A stretch of 64,000 nt of DNA, from the NCBI RefSeq assembly GCF_003369795.1, contig NZ_CP026730.1, positions 806,001 through 870,000 on the forward strand, in the 5' to 3' direction. Of this stretch, positions 11,038-19,949 are shown in pieces. The position numbers and the translations under genes were made by a program. Position 1 is the first letter of the stretch; every line of letters starts with the position of its first letter. The notes under the pieces are model-generated. The model did no database searches. It was not told the DNA's origin and worked only from the letters and a program-made list of their open reading frames with translations. Source of the DNA: Streptomyces sp. CB09001. GTDB lineage: Bacteria; Actinomycetota; Actinomycetes; Streptomycetales; Streptomycetaceae.

Positions 11038-12594
11038 TCATGCCGCCTCCGTCCGGTCCGCCGCCATTCCCGCCGCGTCCAGCAGCGCCGTGCCGACGAT
11101 GAGGTCGGCGCCACCGAACTCGGGGTCGTCCAGCTCGGTGCCGTCGTCGACCGCGAACAGCAGCTTCGGCTCCCCCTGGCGGTAGGCGGTGCCGACCGGC
11201 GGGCTGGCCGCGTGGACGGCCAGCAGCGCGACGAGGTACGGCAGTTCGGCGTCGCGGGCACGGGCGTCGGCCAGCAGCCCCGAGAGCCGGCGCGGGGCGT
11301 CGTGCGGCAGGTCGAGCAGCTCCATGGCCGCGGCGAGCTGCTCCTCGCTGAAGCGGCTGTCGTCCGGGGTGGCGATCAGGTCGGGCTCCGGCATCTCTGC
11401 GCCCAGGTGCTCCCGCTCCACGGGTGGGGTGAGGAGTATGTCGACGAGGTCGCCGACCCGGACGGAGACGGGCGTGCGCAGGCCGGTGCCGCGGGCGAAG
11501 AAGGCGTCGGTGACGCGCATCGCCCGCTCCACGGGCAACGGCAGCACGGGGGCGACGAGATGGCCGTACAGGTCGAGTCCCGAGGTGGTCAGCGGGGTGG
11601 CGAAGGCCTGCCGGTCCTGTTCGGCGCGGAAGAGCGGGCCGGCCTCCAGGAGGCGGGACTGGAGCTGGGTGTGGCGGCGGATGCAGTCCTTGACGATGTC
11701 GACCAGCTCGGCGGCGCGGCGTTTGTGCTCGGCGTCCTCGGTCTCGTCGCGGGCCTTGCGGATGTTGGTCAGGATCGCGTTCTCGTGCCGGTACCGGTCG
11801 GCGACGTGGTCCAGAGCCTCGGCGATCATGTCCGGGACGGCGCCGAGCCAGTCGACCGCGCGGACGTTGCGCCGGGTGGCGTCCAGGGCGCGGCGCAGGG
11901 TCTCCGAGTACTGCACGGTCCGGTACCGGGCCTGTTCGGCGGCGAGCTGGGCGTCGGCGAGGCGGCCGCGGCTGATCAGCACCTCGAGCTTGACCTCGGC
12001 GGCGATCTGGGCGCTGGTGACGTCGGTGTCCAGGGCGCCGACGAGGACGTTGACCGCCTCGTCGGTGGTACGCAGGTAGACGGTGCCGCCGGGGCCGGGA
12101 ACCTCTTCGAGCAGTTTGAAGTCGTAGTCGCGGCGGACGTAGGTGCCGTCGGGCCCGAAGGTGCCGTACACCGCGCGGAAGCCGCGGTCGACGCTGCCGA
12201 CGTTGATCAGGTTCTCCAGGACCCAGCGGGCCACCCGTTCGTGCTCGGCGGCGGGGCGGGGCGGTGCCTGGGCGGCGACGCGCGGGATCAGCCTGGCCAC
12301 TATCTGGTCGTGGTCGGCGCCGGTGTCGAAGTCCATGTTCAGCGTGACGAGGTCGATGGCGGCGAGGGCGACCTCCGCCATGCCGTACACCGAGTACTCG
12401 CCGGCGAGATTGGCCTTGCGTGCGTCGAGGTCGTGCAGCGGCGCCGTGCAGGCGAGCGCGCGCAGCCGCCGCGCCAGCCCCTCGTCGGCGGCCGGACCCG
12501 GTGCGGGGCGCGGCCCCGCGCTGAGCTGGGGCGGAACGCTGTCCGTCGATGCAGGCGAAGTCACGGTGCACAGACTAGGTCCTCGGTCTGACAT
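11038..12594 (-). CDS. Candidate kleisin of the SMC operon (MukF/JetA position)
   Basis: 518 residues from the ATG at 12594. The N-terminal third is helical and resembles a winged-helix region (SVYGMAEVALAAIDLV, later VYLRTTDEAVNVLVGAL). The middle is a long helical stretch with many charged residues (KLEVLISRGRLADAQLAAEQAR and onward to about residue 320). The C-terminus is a compact domain ending in an acidic tail. This layout, and its place first in an operon ending with a MukB-like ATPase, suggest a kleisin. Start uncertain: GTG at 12564 is also plausible, since TAGTCT lies seven bases upstream of it like the -10 of a leaderless promoter, whereas the ATG lacks a clear ribosome-binding site. 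No DNA-binding regulator motif is evident. Confidence 0.6.
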   Translation of the reverse strand: MSDRGPSLCTVTSPASTDSVPPQLSAGPRPAPGPAADEGLARRLRALACTAPLHDLDARKANLAGEYSVYGMAEVALAAIDLVTLNMDFDTGADHDQIVARLIPRVAAQAPPRPAAEHERVARWVLENLINVGSVDRGFRAVYGTFGPDGTYVRRDYDFKLLEEVPGPGGTVYLRTTDEAVNVLVGALDTDVTSAQIAAEVKLEVLISRGRLADAQLAAEQARYRTVQYSETLRRALDATRRNVRAVDWLGAVPDMIAEALDHVADRYRHENAILTNIRKARDETEDAEHKRRAAELVDIVKDCIRRHTQLQSRLLEAGPLFRAEQDRQAFATPLTTSGLDLYGHLVAPVLPLPVERAMRVTDAFFARGTGLRTPVSVRVGDLVDILLTPPVEREHLGAEMPEPDLIATPDDSRFSEEQLAAAMELLDLPHDAPRRLSGLLADARARDAELPYLVALLAVHAASPPVGTAYRQGEPKLLFAVDDGTELDDPEFGGADLIVGTALLDAAGMAADRTEAA

Positions 12595-12693
12595 CGGCCC
12601 AAACGACGCAGATGGGCCCCGGCGGGCACCGTGGCCGGCCGCCGTGCCGCCCGGGGGCCGGCCGCCGTGCCGCCCGGGACCTGCCCTCGCGCC

Positions 12694-13389
12694 CTACCCC
12701 TCGTCCCCGACCCGTCGCAGGTAGACCTCCACGACGCGCTTCAGCGAGTTCTCCAGGTAGACCGCGAGCAGCCGCGCCGCCGCCTCCCGCTCGCCGCTCT
12801 CCAGCGTCGCGAGGATCTCCGCGTTCCGGGCGATGTACGGCTCGTGCAGCCGGCGGGGGTCGTCCACGACGTGGAAGGCGAGGCGCAGTTCGGCGAAGAC
12901 GCTGCGCATCAGTTCGTCGGTGCGCTCGCTGCCGGCGAGGGCCACCAGTTCCCGGTGGAAGTGGATGTTGGCCGTACCCACGCCTTTCCAGTCACCTTCG
13001 CGGGCCGACCTCCGCCCGTCCTCGACGGCCTCGGCGAGGCCGTCCAGCGGGTACGGCGGCTCGCCGAGGCCGCGGACGACGGCGCACTCCACGAGGGAGC
13101 GGGTGCGGTAGATGTCCTCGACGTCCTCGACGGTGAGGACCCGGACGAAGACGCCCCGGTTCAGCTCGTGGACCAGGAGCCGTTCGTGTGTGAGCAGGCG
13201 GAACGACTCGCGCAGGGTGTTGCGGGAGACGCCGAGGGCGCCACCGATGCTGTCCTCGGACAAGCGGGTCCCGGGCGGGAAGTAGCCCTCGGCTATCCGG
13301 CTCCTGAGGATGTCCGAGACCCGCTCGGCGGTGCTGGTGCGCCCGAGGAGGGCGCGGTCGTCGGCCAGTCCCGTCAACTGCTCTGCCAT
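12694..13389 (-). CDS. GntR-family (FadR subfamily) transcriptional regulator
   Basis: 231 residues. The N-terminal winged helix-turn-helix shows the GntR pattern ([25 protein letters not shown], then [17 protein letters not shown]). The C-terminal all-helical FCD ligand-binding domain follows ([26 protein letters not shown]). Proteins of this kind bind short palindromes and release them on binding an organic acid or amino acid. It is divergent from an MFS/DUF1445 operon across 137 bp that contain a perfect 9-bp inverted repeat located between the -35 and -10 of that operon, so it is probably its repressor. The ligand cannot be read from the sequence; the DUF1445/LamB-type neighbours suggest an organic or amino acid. 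Confidence 0.88.
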   Translation of the reverse strand: MAEQLTGLADDRALLGRTSTAERVSDILRSRIAEGYFPPGTRLSEDSIGGALGVSRNTLRESFRLLTHERLLVHELNRGVFVRVLTVEDVEDIYRTRSLVECAVVRGLGEPPYPLDGLAEAVEDGRRSAREGDWKGVGTANIHFHRELVALAGSERTDELMRSVFAELRLAFHVVDDPRRLHEPYIARNAEILATLESGEREAAARLLAVYLENSLKRVVEVYLRRVGDEG

Positions 13390-13433
13390 GCCCGGAATTC
13401 AATCGCAGATACCAGAACGAAACAACAGGGGTA

Positions 13434-13463
13434 TTGAGGGATCGTTGAACGATCCCCTACGGT
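13434..13463 (+). promoter_or_regulatory. Promoter of the MFS-DUF1445 operon
   Basis: TTGAGG at 13434-13439 and TACGGT at 13458-13463 are separated by 18 bp, a good match to the housekeeping Streptomyces promoter pattern. They lie about 64 bp before the MFS start. The whole spacer is occupied by the palindrome described separately. Confidence 0.6.
13438..13456. promoter_or_regulatory. Probable GntR operator, perfect inverted repeat
   Basis: GGGATCGTTGAACGATCCC is a perfect 9-bp inverted repeat around a single central base. It lies between the divergent GntR regulator gene and the MFS operon and sits between the putative -35 and -10, where bound repressor would block RNA polymerase. FadR-type GntR proteins usually bind palindromes of this size. 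Confidence 0.65.
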
Positions 13464-13526
13464 GCCCCCAGTACGTCGCTGTACCGCTCGACCAGCACCC
13501 TCCGTCCTCCCACTGCGAGGTGCACC

Positions 13527-14849
13527 ATGAGCACTCCCCCTCCCCCACGGACCCTCTCCTCCGGCACTCGTCCCCCGGGCACGGCCGAACACCCCGCGGA
13601 AGAGGGTCCGTTCGGCTGGCTGCGCGCCCTCGGCCCGCGGGGCCGCCGCGCCTTCGGCGGCGCGTTCGGCGGCTACGCCCTCGATTCCTACGACTACTTC
13701 ACACTGCCCCTGACCATGGTGGCGCTGGCCGCGTACTTCGGTCTGGACAGCGGCCAGACCGGGCTCCTCACCACGGTCACGCTGGTCGTCTCGGCGGTCG
13801 GCGGCGCGCTCGCGGGTGTGCTGGCGGACCGCGTCGGCCGGGTCAGGGCGCTGCTGCTCACCGTGATCACCTACGCCGTGTTCACGGTGGCCTGCGGCTT
13901 CGCGCCCAACTACGAGACGCTGCTCGTCTTCCGCGCCCTCCAGGGCCTCGGCTTCGGCGGCGAGTGGGCGGTCGGCGCCATCCTGGTCGCCGAGTACGCG
14001 AGCCCCAGGCACCGGGGGCGCACGCTGGGCGCGATCCAGAGTTCCTGGGCCGTGGGCTGGGCGCTCGCGGTGATCGTGTACACGCTGGTGTTCTCGCTGG
14101 CCGGGGACGATCTGGCCTGGCGCGTCATGTTCTGGACGGGCGCGCTCCCGGCGCTGCTCGTGGTGTGGGTGCGGCGCAGCGTCCAGGACGCGCCGCGGGC
14201 CGCCGAGGTCCGGGAGAAGGGCGCCGGCAAGGGCTCGTTCTCGGCGATCTTCAAGCCCGGCACGGGGGACGCACCCGGCCTGTTGCGCGTCACGCTCTTC
14301 GCGAGCCTGCTGTCCACCGGCGTCCAGGGCGGCTACTACACCCTCGCCACCTGGGTGCCGACGTATCTGAAGGACGAGCGCGACCTGTCGGTCGTCGGCA
14401 CCGGCGGCTACCTGACGTTCCTCATCTCGGGCGCCTTCCTGGGCTACCTCACCGGCGGTGTGCTCACCGACGTGCTGGGCCGCAGGCGCAACATCTGGCT
14501 CTTCGCGCTGCTGTCGGCGGTCTGCATCCTGGCGTACGCGAACATCCCCAGCGGCGCCGACACCCTGCTCCTGGTCCTCGGTTTCCCGCTCGGCTTCTGC
14601 ATGTCGGCGATCTTCAGCGGGTTCGGTTCGTACCTGAGCGAGCTGTACCCGACGGCGGTGCGGGGCGCGGGACAGGGCTTCACCTACAACACCGGACGCG
14701 CCGTGGGTGCCGTCTTCCCCACCACGGTCGGCTTCCTCGCCGACAGCTGGGGCGTGGGCGGCGCACTGGTCTTCGGCGCCATCGGCTACGGCATCGCGGC
14801 ACTGGCCCTGCTGGGGCTGCCGGAGACGCGCGGAAAGGAACTGGCATGA
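13527..14849 (+). CDS. MFS transporter (sugar-acid/organic-acid symporter type)
   Basis: 440 residues with about twelve hydrophobic segments. The MFS loop signature is visible after TM2 ([15 protein letters not shown]) and again in the second half ([15 protein letters not shown]), and the TM4-5 region has [22 protein letters not shown], typical of the metabolite:H+ symporter branch (NanT/ShiA/PcaK-like). It is likely an importer of an anionic metabolite. The ATG lies four to five bases after GCGAGGTG. The stop overlaps the ATG of the DUF1445 gene (ATGA), so transporter and enzyme are coupled. Control is probably by the divergent GntR protein. The substrate is unknown; linkage with DUF1445 and a LamB/YcsF relic suggests a 5-oxoproline-like or hydroxy-acid compound. 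Confidence 0.85.
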   Translation: MSTPPPPRTLSSGTRPPGTAEHPAEEGPFGWLRALGPRGRRAFGGAFGGYALDSYDYFTLPLTMVALAAYFGLDSGQTGLLTTVTLVVSAVGGALAGVLADRVGRVRALLLTVITYAVFTVACGFAPNYETLLVFRALQGLGFGGEWAVGAILVAEYASPRHRGRTLGAIQSSWAVGWALAVIVYTLVFSLAGDDLAWRVMFWTGALPALLVVWVRRSVQDAPRAAEVREKGAGKGSFSAIFKPGTGDAPGLLRVTLFASLLSTGVQGGYYTLATWVPTYLKDERDLSVVGTGGYLTFLISGAFLGYLTGGVLTDVLGRRRNIWLFALLSAVCILAYANIPSGADTLLLVLGFPLGFCMSAIFSGFGSYLSELYPTAVRGAGQGFTYNTGRAVGAVFPTTVGFLADSWGVGGALVFGAIGYGIAALALLGLPETRGKELA

Positions 14850-15679
14850 ACCGTCCGCACTCCGCGACCGGGGACCGGCCGCTCGCCCTCGTCGACGCGC
14901 ACGCGCGCGCGTGGAGCCCGAAGACGGCCCGCGCCCGCTTCCGGAAGGGGCTGACCGGCCCCACGGCCGGGGTCGCCGCCGGCCGCACCCAGGCGAACCT
15001 GATCTCGGTGCCCGCCGACTGGGCCTACGACATGCTGCTGTTCTGCACCCGCAATCCGCAGCCCTGCCCGGTGCTCGACGTCACCGACGCCGGGTCCTGG
15101 ACCACCGTGCTCGCCGACGGCGCGGACCTGCGCACCGATCTGCCGCGCTACCGGGTGTGGCGGGACGGCGAGCTGGTGGACGAGCCGTCGGACGTGCGCG
15201 AGCACTGGCGGGACGACCTGGTGACGTTCCTGATCGGGTGCAGTTTCACCTTCGAGTGGGCGCTGGCCGCGGCCGGTGTCCCGATCCGCCACGTCGAGCA
15301 GGGCCGCAACGTCCCGATGTACGTCACCTCCCGGGCGTGCCGTCCCGCCGGGCGGCTGCGCGGGCCGATGGTGGTCTCGATGCGTCCGGTGCCGCCCGCG
15401 CACCTGTCGGCGGCGATCCACGAGAGCAGTCTGCTCCCGGCGGTGCACGGCAGCCCCGTGCACTGCGGGGACCCGTCGGCGCTCGGCATCGACGACCTGG
15501 ACCGGCCCGACTTCGGCGAGGCGGTGGACCGCGAACCGGACGACATCCCGGTGTTCTGGGCCTGCGGAGTGACTCCGCAGGCGGCGGTCATGGCCTCGCG
15601 GCCGCCCTTCGCGCTCACCCACGCGCCGGGGCAGATGTTCCTCACCGACGCCCGTGACGAGCAGTACCGCGTGGCCTGA
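14846..15679 (+). CDS. DUF1445 family putative hydro-lyase (YcsI-like)
   Basis: 277 residues, the usual size for the DUF1445/YcsI family, for which D-glutamate cyclase and hydro-lyase activities have been proposed. Family-like blocks are present: the N-terminal [36 protein letters not shown] in the centre, [12 protein letters not shown], and the C-terminal [32 protein letters not shown]. It is translationally coupled to the MFS transporter (ATGA overlap), so the protein probably works on the imported compound in the cytoplasm. In Bacillus and other actinomycetes this family sits beside LamB/YcsF and KipI/KipA genes (5-oxoprolinase); here only a relic of the LamB/YcsF gene follows. The family is clear, the exact reaction inferred. 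Confidence 0.85.
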   Translation: MNRPHSATGDRPLALVDAHARAWSPKTARARFRKGLTGPTAGVAAGRTQANLISVPADWAYDMLLFCTRNPQPCPVLDVTDAGSWTTVLADGADLRTDLPRYRVWRDGELVDEPSDVREHWRDDLVTFLIGCSFTFEWALAAAGVPIRHVEQGRNVPMYVTSRACRPAGRLRGPMVVSMRPVPPAHLSAAIHESSLLPAVHGSPVHCGDPSALGIDDLDRPDFGEAVDREPDDIPVFWACGVTPQAAVMASRPPFALTHAPGQMFLTDARDEQYRVA

Positions 15680-15699
15680 TCCCGGGTGCCACGACACGG

Positions 15700-15835
15700 C
15701 TCGGGGACCGGCTGCGGCAACGGCCGAGCCCGCGCCCTCGCGGCGGAGCGGGGCGTGCCGGTCGCCCGCGCCCTCGCGGCCGAGCGGGGCGTGCCGGTCG
15801 GTGCGCGGGTCACCTACGGGACCTGGCCGGTTCCG
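15700..15835 (+). pseudogene. Probable relic of a LamB/YcsF (5-oxoprolinase subunit A-like) gene
   Basis: Directly after the DUF1445 gene, the plus strand encodes ARALAAERGVPV twice in tandem and then GARVTYGTWP. This resembles the LamB/YcsF segment around ALAAERGVRIGAQVSY, normally preceded by the metal-binding CGFHAGD block, which is absent here. There is no start codon with a ribosome-binding site and the similarity fades after about 40 residues, so I read it as a decayed fragment. LamB/YcsF genes commonly neighbour DUF1445 genes, which supports the identification. The remaining bases up to the glycosyltransferase stop at 16043 show no further recognisable coding. Confidence 0.45.
15729..15800. 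repeat. 36-bp tandem duplication
   Basis: Two adjacent 36-bp copies (15729-15764 and 15765-15800) differ at one base (CGGCGGAG versus CGGCCGAG). The unit is 12 codons long and in frame with the LamB/YcsF-like relic, so it duplicates the peptide ARALAAERGVPV. Confidence 0.9.
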
Positions 15836-16042
15836 GGCGGCGGGCACGCGCTTCGTGGCGGTACGCAGACGCCGGAACGGCCACGCGCGAGGTACGCGGC
15901 CGCGGGGCTCCCGTCCGTCCGGCGGAGCACGCCTCGGGCTGGGGCCTGTCAGGCTTCGGTGGCTTCACCGCGGCCCGGGCCGCCGGACTGGCCGGGCCAC
16001 CCGGCGTCGACCGGTTCCCGAGGCTCGCGCAGCGGGTGCGTC

Positions 16043-17200
16043 TCACGGCAATGCCTCCGGCAGCACGGGACGCGTCGGGAGGGTCGCCTCGTGCGCGGCC
16101 AGGAACGCCTCGACGGCCGTGCGCCAGCCGAAGCACTCCGCACGCGCGCGTGCCGCCTCCCGGCGGTCCGTCTCCCGGCGAGCCAGGAGCAGTTCCACGG
16201 CGTCCGCGAAGGCGTCCCCGTGATCGGCGGCGACGGCACCGGCGGATCCGATCACCTCCGGCAGCGCCGAGGACGCGCTCGCCACCACGGGCGTGCCGCA
16301 CGCCATCGCCTCCAGGGCGGCGAGCCCGAAGGTCTCGGCGGGTCCCGGGGCCAGGCACACGTCGGCGGACGCCTGGAGGGCGCCGAGCAGCCCGGGGTCG
16401 GCGACGTGACCGAGGAAGGTCACCGGCAGCCCCTGGGACCGCGCCCGCTGTTCGAGTCGCGTGCGCAGCGGCCCGTCCCCGGCCACCACCAGCACCGTCC
16501 GCCCGCCGCGCCGCCGGAGCTCCGCCAGCGCGTCCAGTGCCGTACCGGGCCGCTTCTCCACGGACAGCCGGGAGCACATCAGCAGCATCGTCTCGTCCCC
16601 GCGCGCGTATCGTGCCCGCAGCCCCGGGTCGCGCAGTACGGGGCTGCGGCCGATGAGGTCGACGCCGAGCGGGGCGCGTACGACGTTGCGGGCACCGACG
16701 CGGACGAACTCCCGTTCGGCGAACTCCGTGGTGCACACCACGCGCGCGTAGGCGTGCGCCGTACGGACGTTGAGGGCGTCGGCGGTGCGTCGGGCCGCGC
16801 CTTCGGGCAGGCCCCAGGTGCGCAGCACGCCGTCGGTGGTCTCGTGGGAGACCATCACGGCGGGGACCCGGGCCCGCCGGGCCCACCTGCCGGTCCACCG
16901 CAGGGTGGTGCGGTCGGACACCTCAAGGCGGTCGGGGGCCAGCTCCTCCAGCAGGGCGGCCAGGCGCCTCCGGTCGGTCAGGACACGGTATCCGCCGGTG
17001 CCCGGCAGCAGCGGCCCCGGGAGCGTGATCACCCGGCCCTGCCCGGTCTCCCGGTCGTCGGCGCGCCGGCCGGGGACGACGAGTACGGGATCGTGTCCGG
17101 CCGCGCGGAACCCCTTGCCCAGCTCGCGCAGCGCGGTGCGCAGGCCGCCGGACGCGGGCGTGACGAAGTTGGCCAGCCGGACGATCCGCAGCGCGCTCAT
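16043..17200 (-). CDS. GT4-family glycosyltransferase (second gene of pair)
   Basis: 385 residues with the GT-B fold pattern: an N-terminal glycine-rich acceptor-side segment (VRLANFVTPASGGLRTAL) and a C-terminal donor-binding domain with CSRLSVEKRPGTALDAL, VVAGDGPLR and the E-x7-E motif in ETFGLAALEAMACGTPVV. These are features of retaining GT4 enzymes that use nucleotide-activated mannose or glucose and act at the cytoplasmic face of the membrane. The start ATG at 17200 overlaps the stop of the upstream glycosyltransferase (ATGA, 4 bp); an in-frame extension upstream has no family similarity. The pair probably acts in sequence on one acceptor, perhaps a phosphatidylinositol- or polyprenol-linked glycan. 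The actual sugar and acceptor cannot be read here. Confidence 0.85.
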   Translation of the reverse strand: MSALRIVRLANFVTPASGGLRTALRELGKGFRAAGHDPVLVVPGRRADDRETGQGRVITLPGPLLPGTGGYRVLTDRRRLAALLEELAPDRLEVSDRTTLRWTGRWARRARVPAVMVSHETTDGVLRTWGLPEGAARRTADALNVRTAHAYARVVCTTEFAEREFVRVGARNVVRAPLGVDLIGRSPVLRDPGLRARYARGDETMLLMCSRLSVEKRPGTALDALAELRRRGGRTVLVVAGDGPLRTRLEQRARSQGLPVTFLGHVADPGLLGALQASADVCLAPGPAETFGLAALEAMACGTPVVASASSALPEVIGSAGAVAADHGDAFADAVELLLARRETDRREAARARAECFGWRTAVEAFLAAHEATLPTRPVLPEALP

Positions 17201-18321
17201 GCCGCCAGCACCGCCTTCCTGGAGGCGAGCACGTCGGTGTAGTGGCCGATCAGCCGGTCGCCGACGGCGGCCCAGGTCCGTCCCTCCACGGTGCTCCCGG
17301 CGGCACCGTAGGCGCCCCGCAGTCCGGGGTCCGCGGACAGGGACCACACGGCGTCCCGCACGGCGGCGGCGTCGCGCGGCGGCACGAGCAGCCCGGTGCG
17401 GCCGTGGGCCACGAGGTCCAGCGGTCCGCCCGCCGCCGGCGCGACGACGGGCACGCCGCTCGCCATGGCCTCCTGCACGGTCTGGCAGAACGTCTCGAAG
17501 GGGCCGGTGTGCACGAAGACGTCCAGTGAGGCGAAGATCCGGGCGAGTTCGTCACCGGTGCGGCGGCCGAGGAAGACGGCGCCCGGCAGCGTCTGTTCCA
17601 GACCGGGGCGGCTGGGTCCGTCGCCGACGACCACGACGCGCACGCCGTCCAGGGCGCAGGCGCCGGACAGCAGCTCCACCTGCTTCTCGGGGGCGAGGCG
17701 GCCGACGTAGCCGACGATCGGTTCGCCGTTCGGGGCGAGTGCGCGACGCAGCGCCGTGTCCCGCCGGTCGGGCCGGAAACGGTCGGTGTCCACTCCGCGC
17801 GGCCACAGGCCCACCCGGGGCACACCGTGCGCCTCGAGGTCGCGCAGGGCCGCGCTGGACGGGGCGAGGGTGAGGTCGGCGGCGGCGTGCACCGAGCGGA
17901 TGCGCCGCCAGGCGGCCGCCTCGCCCACCCCCATGTACGTACGGGCGTAGCCGGCGAGGTCGGTCTGGTAGACGGCCACGGCCGGGACGCCGAGCCGGGC
18001 GGCGGCGGCCATGCCCCGGACGCCGAGGACGAAGGGACCCGCCAGGTGCACGAGGTCGGCGCGGTGCTCGACGATCGCGGCGGCGACCCGTCGGCTGGGC
18101 AGGGCGACGCGGACCTGCGGGTAGCCGGGGAGCGGGAGGGAGGGGATCCGGACGACGCGGCACGGAGCGTGCGGGTCCGCCTCGTCGGCGGCGGAGGTGG
18201 CGGGTGCGACGACGAGGCAGTCGTGACCGCGGCTCACGAGGTGCCGGGCGGTCTGGAGCGCGCAGTGGGCGACGCCGTTGACATCGGGGGGAAAGGATTC
18301 GGTCACGATGACGACACGCAT
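17197..18321 (-). CDS. GT4-family glycosyltransferase, MgtA/PimB-like alpha-mannosyltransferase type
   Basis: 374 residues. The N-terminus MRVVIVTESFPPDVNGVAHCAL closely resembles the GDP-mannose-dependent alpha-mannosyltransferases MgtA and PimB' of actinobacteria. The donor domain carries VGYVGRLAPEKQVELL, VVVGDGPSRPGLE and the E-x7-E motif in ETFCQTVQEAMASGVPVV. No membrane segment is evident. It is first in a two-gene unit; its stop overlaps the start of the second GT4 gene. TTGACG upstream near 18348 (minus strand) could be a -35, but I see no convincing -10. A role in making a mannosylated lipid or cell-envelope glycan is inferred from the family; the specific product is unknown. Confidence 0.85.
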   Translation of the reverse strand: MRVVIVTESFPPDVNGVAHCALQTARHLVSRGHDCLVVAPATSAADEADPHAPCRVVRIPSLPLPGYPQVRVALPSRRVAAAIVEHRADLVHLAGPFVLGVRGMAAAARLGVPAVAVYQTDLAGYARTYMGVGEAAAWRRIRSVHAAADLTLAPSSAALRDLEAHGVPRVGLWPRGVDTDRFRPDRRDTALRRALAPNGEPIVGYVGRLAPEKQVELLSGACALDGVRVVVVGDGPSRPGLEQTLPGAVFLGRRTGDELARIFASLDVFVHTGPFETFCQTVQEAMASGVPVVAPAAGGPLDLVAHGRTGLLVPPRDAAAVRDAVWSLSADPGLRGAYGAAGSTVEGRTWAAVGDRLIGHYTDVLASRKAVLAA

Positions 18322-18530
18322 ACCGGTGTTGTCGCCGGACTGGACGTGCTCGCGTCAACGTCGATCTTTCCGGCCGAGGAACGTCCCGTGAGCGTTGCCC
18401 CGTCCACCCGGCGGGCCGGACCACGGCCACGCCCGGCTGAGCCGCGGTCCACCGGCCGTTCACCCGGCGCGGCCTCGGGCTCGGGTCGCGCGGCCGGCGC
18501 GGCTCGCTGCCGCGCCGGACTCCGGGGCTC

Positions 18531-19949
18531 TCACACGGCGGGCGTGTCCGGTCCGAAGCGGCTGCGTACCGCCGTCTGGACCTCGTCCTCCTCGGCCGGG
18601 TCCGCGGCGAGCCTGCGCAGCCGTTCGACCACGCGGTTGTCGCCGGTCTCGGCGTGGCGGGCGGCGACTTCGCGGGTGGTCTCCTCGCAGTCCCACAGGC
18701 ACTCGATGGCGAAGCCCGCCGCGAAGGACGGGTCGGTGGCGGCCAGCGCGCGGGCGGCTCGGCCGCGCAGGTGGGAGGAGGCTGTTTCGCGGTAGATGTG
18801 GCGCAGTACGGGCGCGGCGCAGGCGATGCCGAGCCTGCCGGTGCCGTCGACGAGGGTCCACAGGGTCGGCGCGTCGGGGCCTGCGCCGCGCACCGCCTCC
18901 CGCAGCGCCGCCAGGACGAGATCGCGGTCCTGGGCGGCGCCCCGGCAGGCGAGCACCCGGCCGGCGGCGGCCCCCAGGGCGTCGGGCCGGTGCACCCAGC
19001 CGCGGGCCCGGTCGACGGCGGCGAGGCTGCGCATGCGCTCGTACGCGGCGACGGCGGCCTCCACGACGGGTGCCGAGCCCGTCGCCACGGCGCCGTCGAT
19101 CAGGTCGAGGACGTCCGGGTCGTTGCCGTCGGCGAGATAGCGCAGCGCGGTGCAGCGGGCGCCCTCGGTGCCCGACCGCGCGGCCTCGACGATCTCGGGC
19201 CGGTCCTCGGGCCCGGCGACGGCCGTGAGGCAGCGGGCGGCCGGCACATGGAGCGGGGTGCCGCGCTCGACGCCCTGCTCGGCCCACTCGAACACGGCTC
19301 GCACACTCCAGCCGGGACGCGGCCCGGAGGAGTTCATCTGGCGCTGCCAGCGGTCGAAGCAGCCCGTCTCCTGGGCGGCACGCACGCGTGTGGCGATCGA
19401 TTCGCGGGGGTCGTCGGCCCACAGGCGCCAGGGCCTGGGCTCGAAGGCGTCCCGCACGGCGGCGGCCAGCTCGGCCTCGCCCTCGGGGTCGCGCGGGAAG
19501 CGCGCCAGGACGGGCGCGGCGAGGGCGCGCAGTCCCGCGTCGTCGTCGCGCAGCGCCAGCTCGTCCAGGGCCCACGCCCAGTTGACGCCGTGGGCGGCGT
19601 ACCGGCGCAGCAGCTGGAGCGCGTCCAGCCTGCCGTAGGAGGCGAGGTGGCCGAGGACGGCGAGGGCCAGCCCGGTGCGCGACTCGTCGGCGTCCAGGAC
19701 GTCCTCGGGGTCGAAGAGGTGGGCCTCGATCGCGTCCAGCTCGCCGTTCAGGTCGAGGTAGAGGCGGGCGTAGTAGAGGGAGCGGTTCTCGACCTGCCAG
19801 TCGTGGCGGGGGTCGTGGAGCACACAGTGGTTCAGCGCCGCGAGCGCTTCGGCGCGCGGAGCGGTGAGCGCGTGCAGCGTGCCGTCGCCGCGACCCCGCT
19901 GAAGCAGGCCGAGCAGCGTACCGCTGGGCGCTATGACCGGATCGAACAT
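18531..19949 (-). CDS. HEAT-repeat protein of unknown function
   Basis: 472 residues, essentially all helical, with repeated motifs of the HEAT type (for example AARCLTAVAGPEDRPEIVEAAR, ARCTALRYLADGNDPDVLDLI, RAARALAATDPSFAAGFAIECL). Such proteins form curved scaffolds that bind other proteins; there is no catalytic motif, signal peptide or membrane segment. I chose ATG 19949 because GTGAGG lies nine bases upstream; a GTG at 19964 is in frame but lacks a ribosome-binding site. The next gene on the same strand upstream, 334 bp away, encodes an ankyrin protein with its own terminator, so the two are probably separate units. Conserved in Streptomyces as I recall, with no assigned function. Confidence 0.75.
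   Translation of the reverse strand: MFDPVIAPSGTLLGLLQRGRGDGTLHALTAPRAEALAALNHCVLHDPRHDWQVENRSLYYARLYLDLNGELDAIEAHLFDPEDVLDADESRTGLALAVLGHLASYGRLDALQLLRRYAAHGVNWAWALDELALRDDDAGLRALAAPVLARFPRDPEGEAELAAAVRDAFEPRPWRLWADDPRESIATRVRAAQETGCFDRWQRQMNSSGPRPGWSVRAVFEWAEQGVERGTPLHVPAARCLTAVAGPEDRPEIVEAARSGTEGARCTALRYLADGNDPDVLDLIDGAVATGSAPVVEAAVAAYERMRSLAAVDRARGWVHRPDALGAAAGRVLACRGAAQDRDLVLAALREAVRGAGPDAPTLWTLVDGTGRLGIACAAPVLRHIYRETASSHLRGRAARALAATDPSFAAGFAIECLWDCEETTREVAARHAETGDNRVVERLRRLAADPAEEDEVQTAVRSRFGPDTPAV

Noticed and set aside
5279..12594. Complete Wadjet defence system
   Set aside because: Gene order fits JetABC, but no JetD-like topoisomerase/nuclease gene is adjacent and the Walker B differs, so only a Wadjet/Muk-like operon is claimed.
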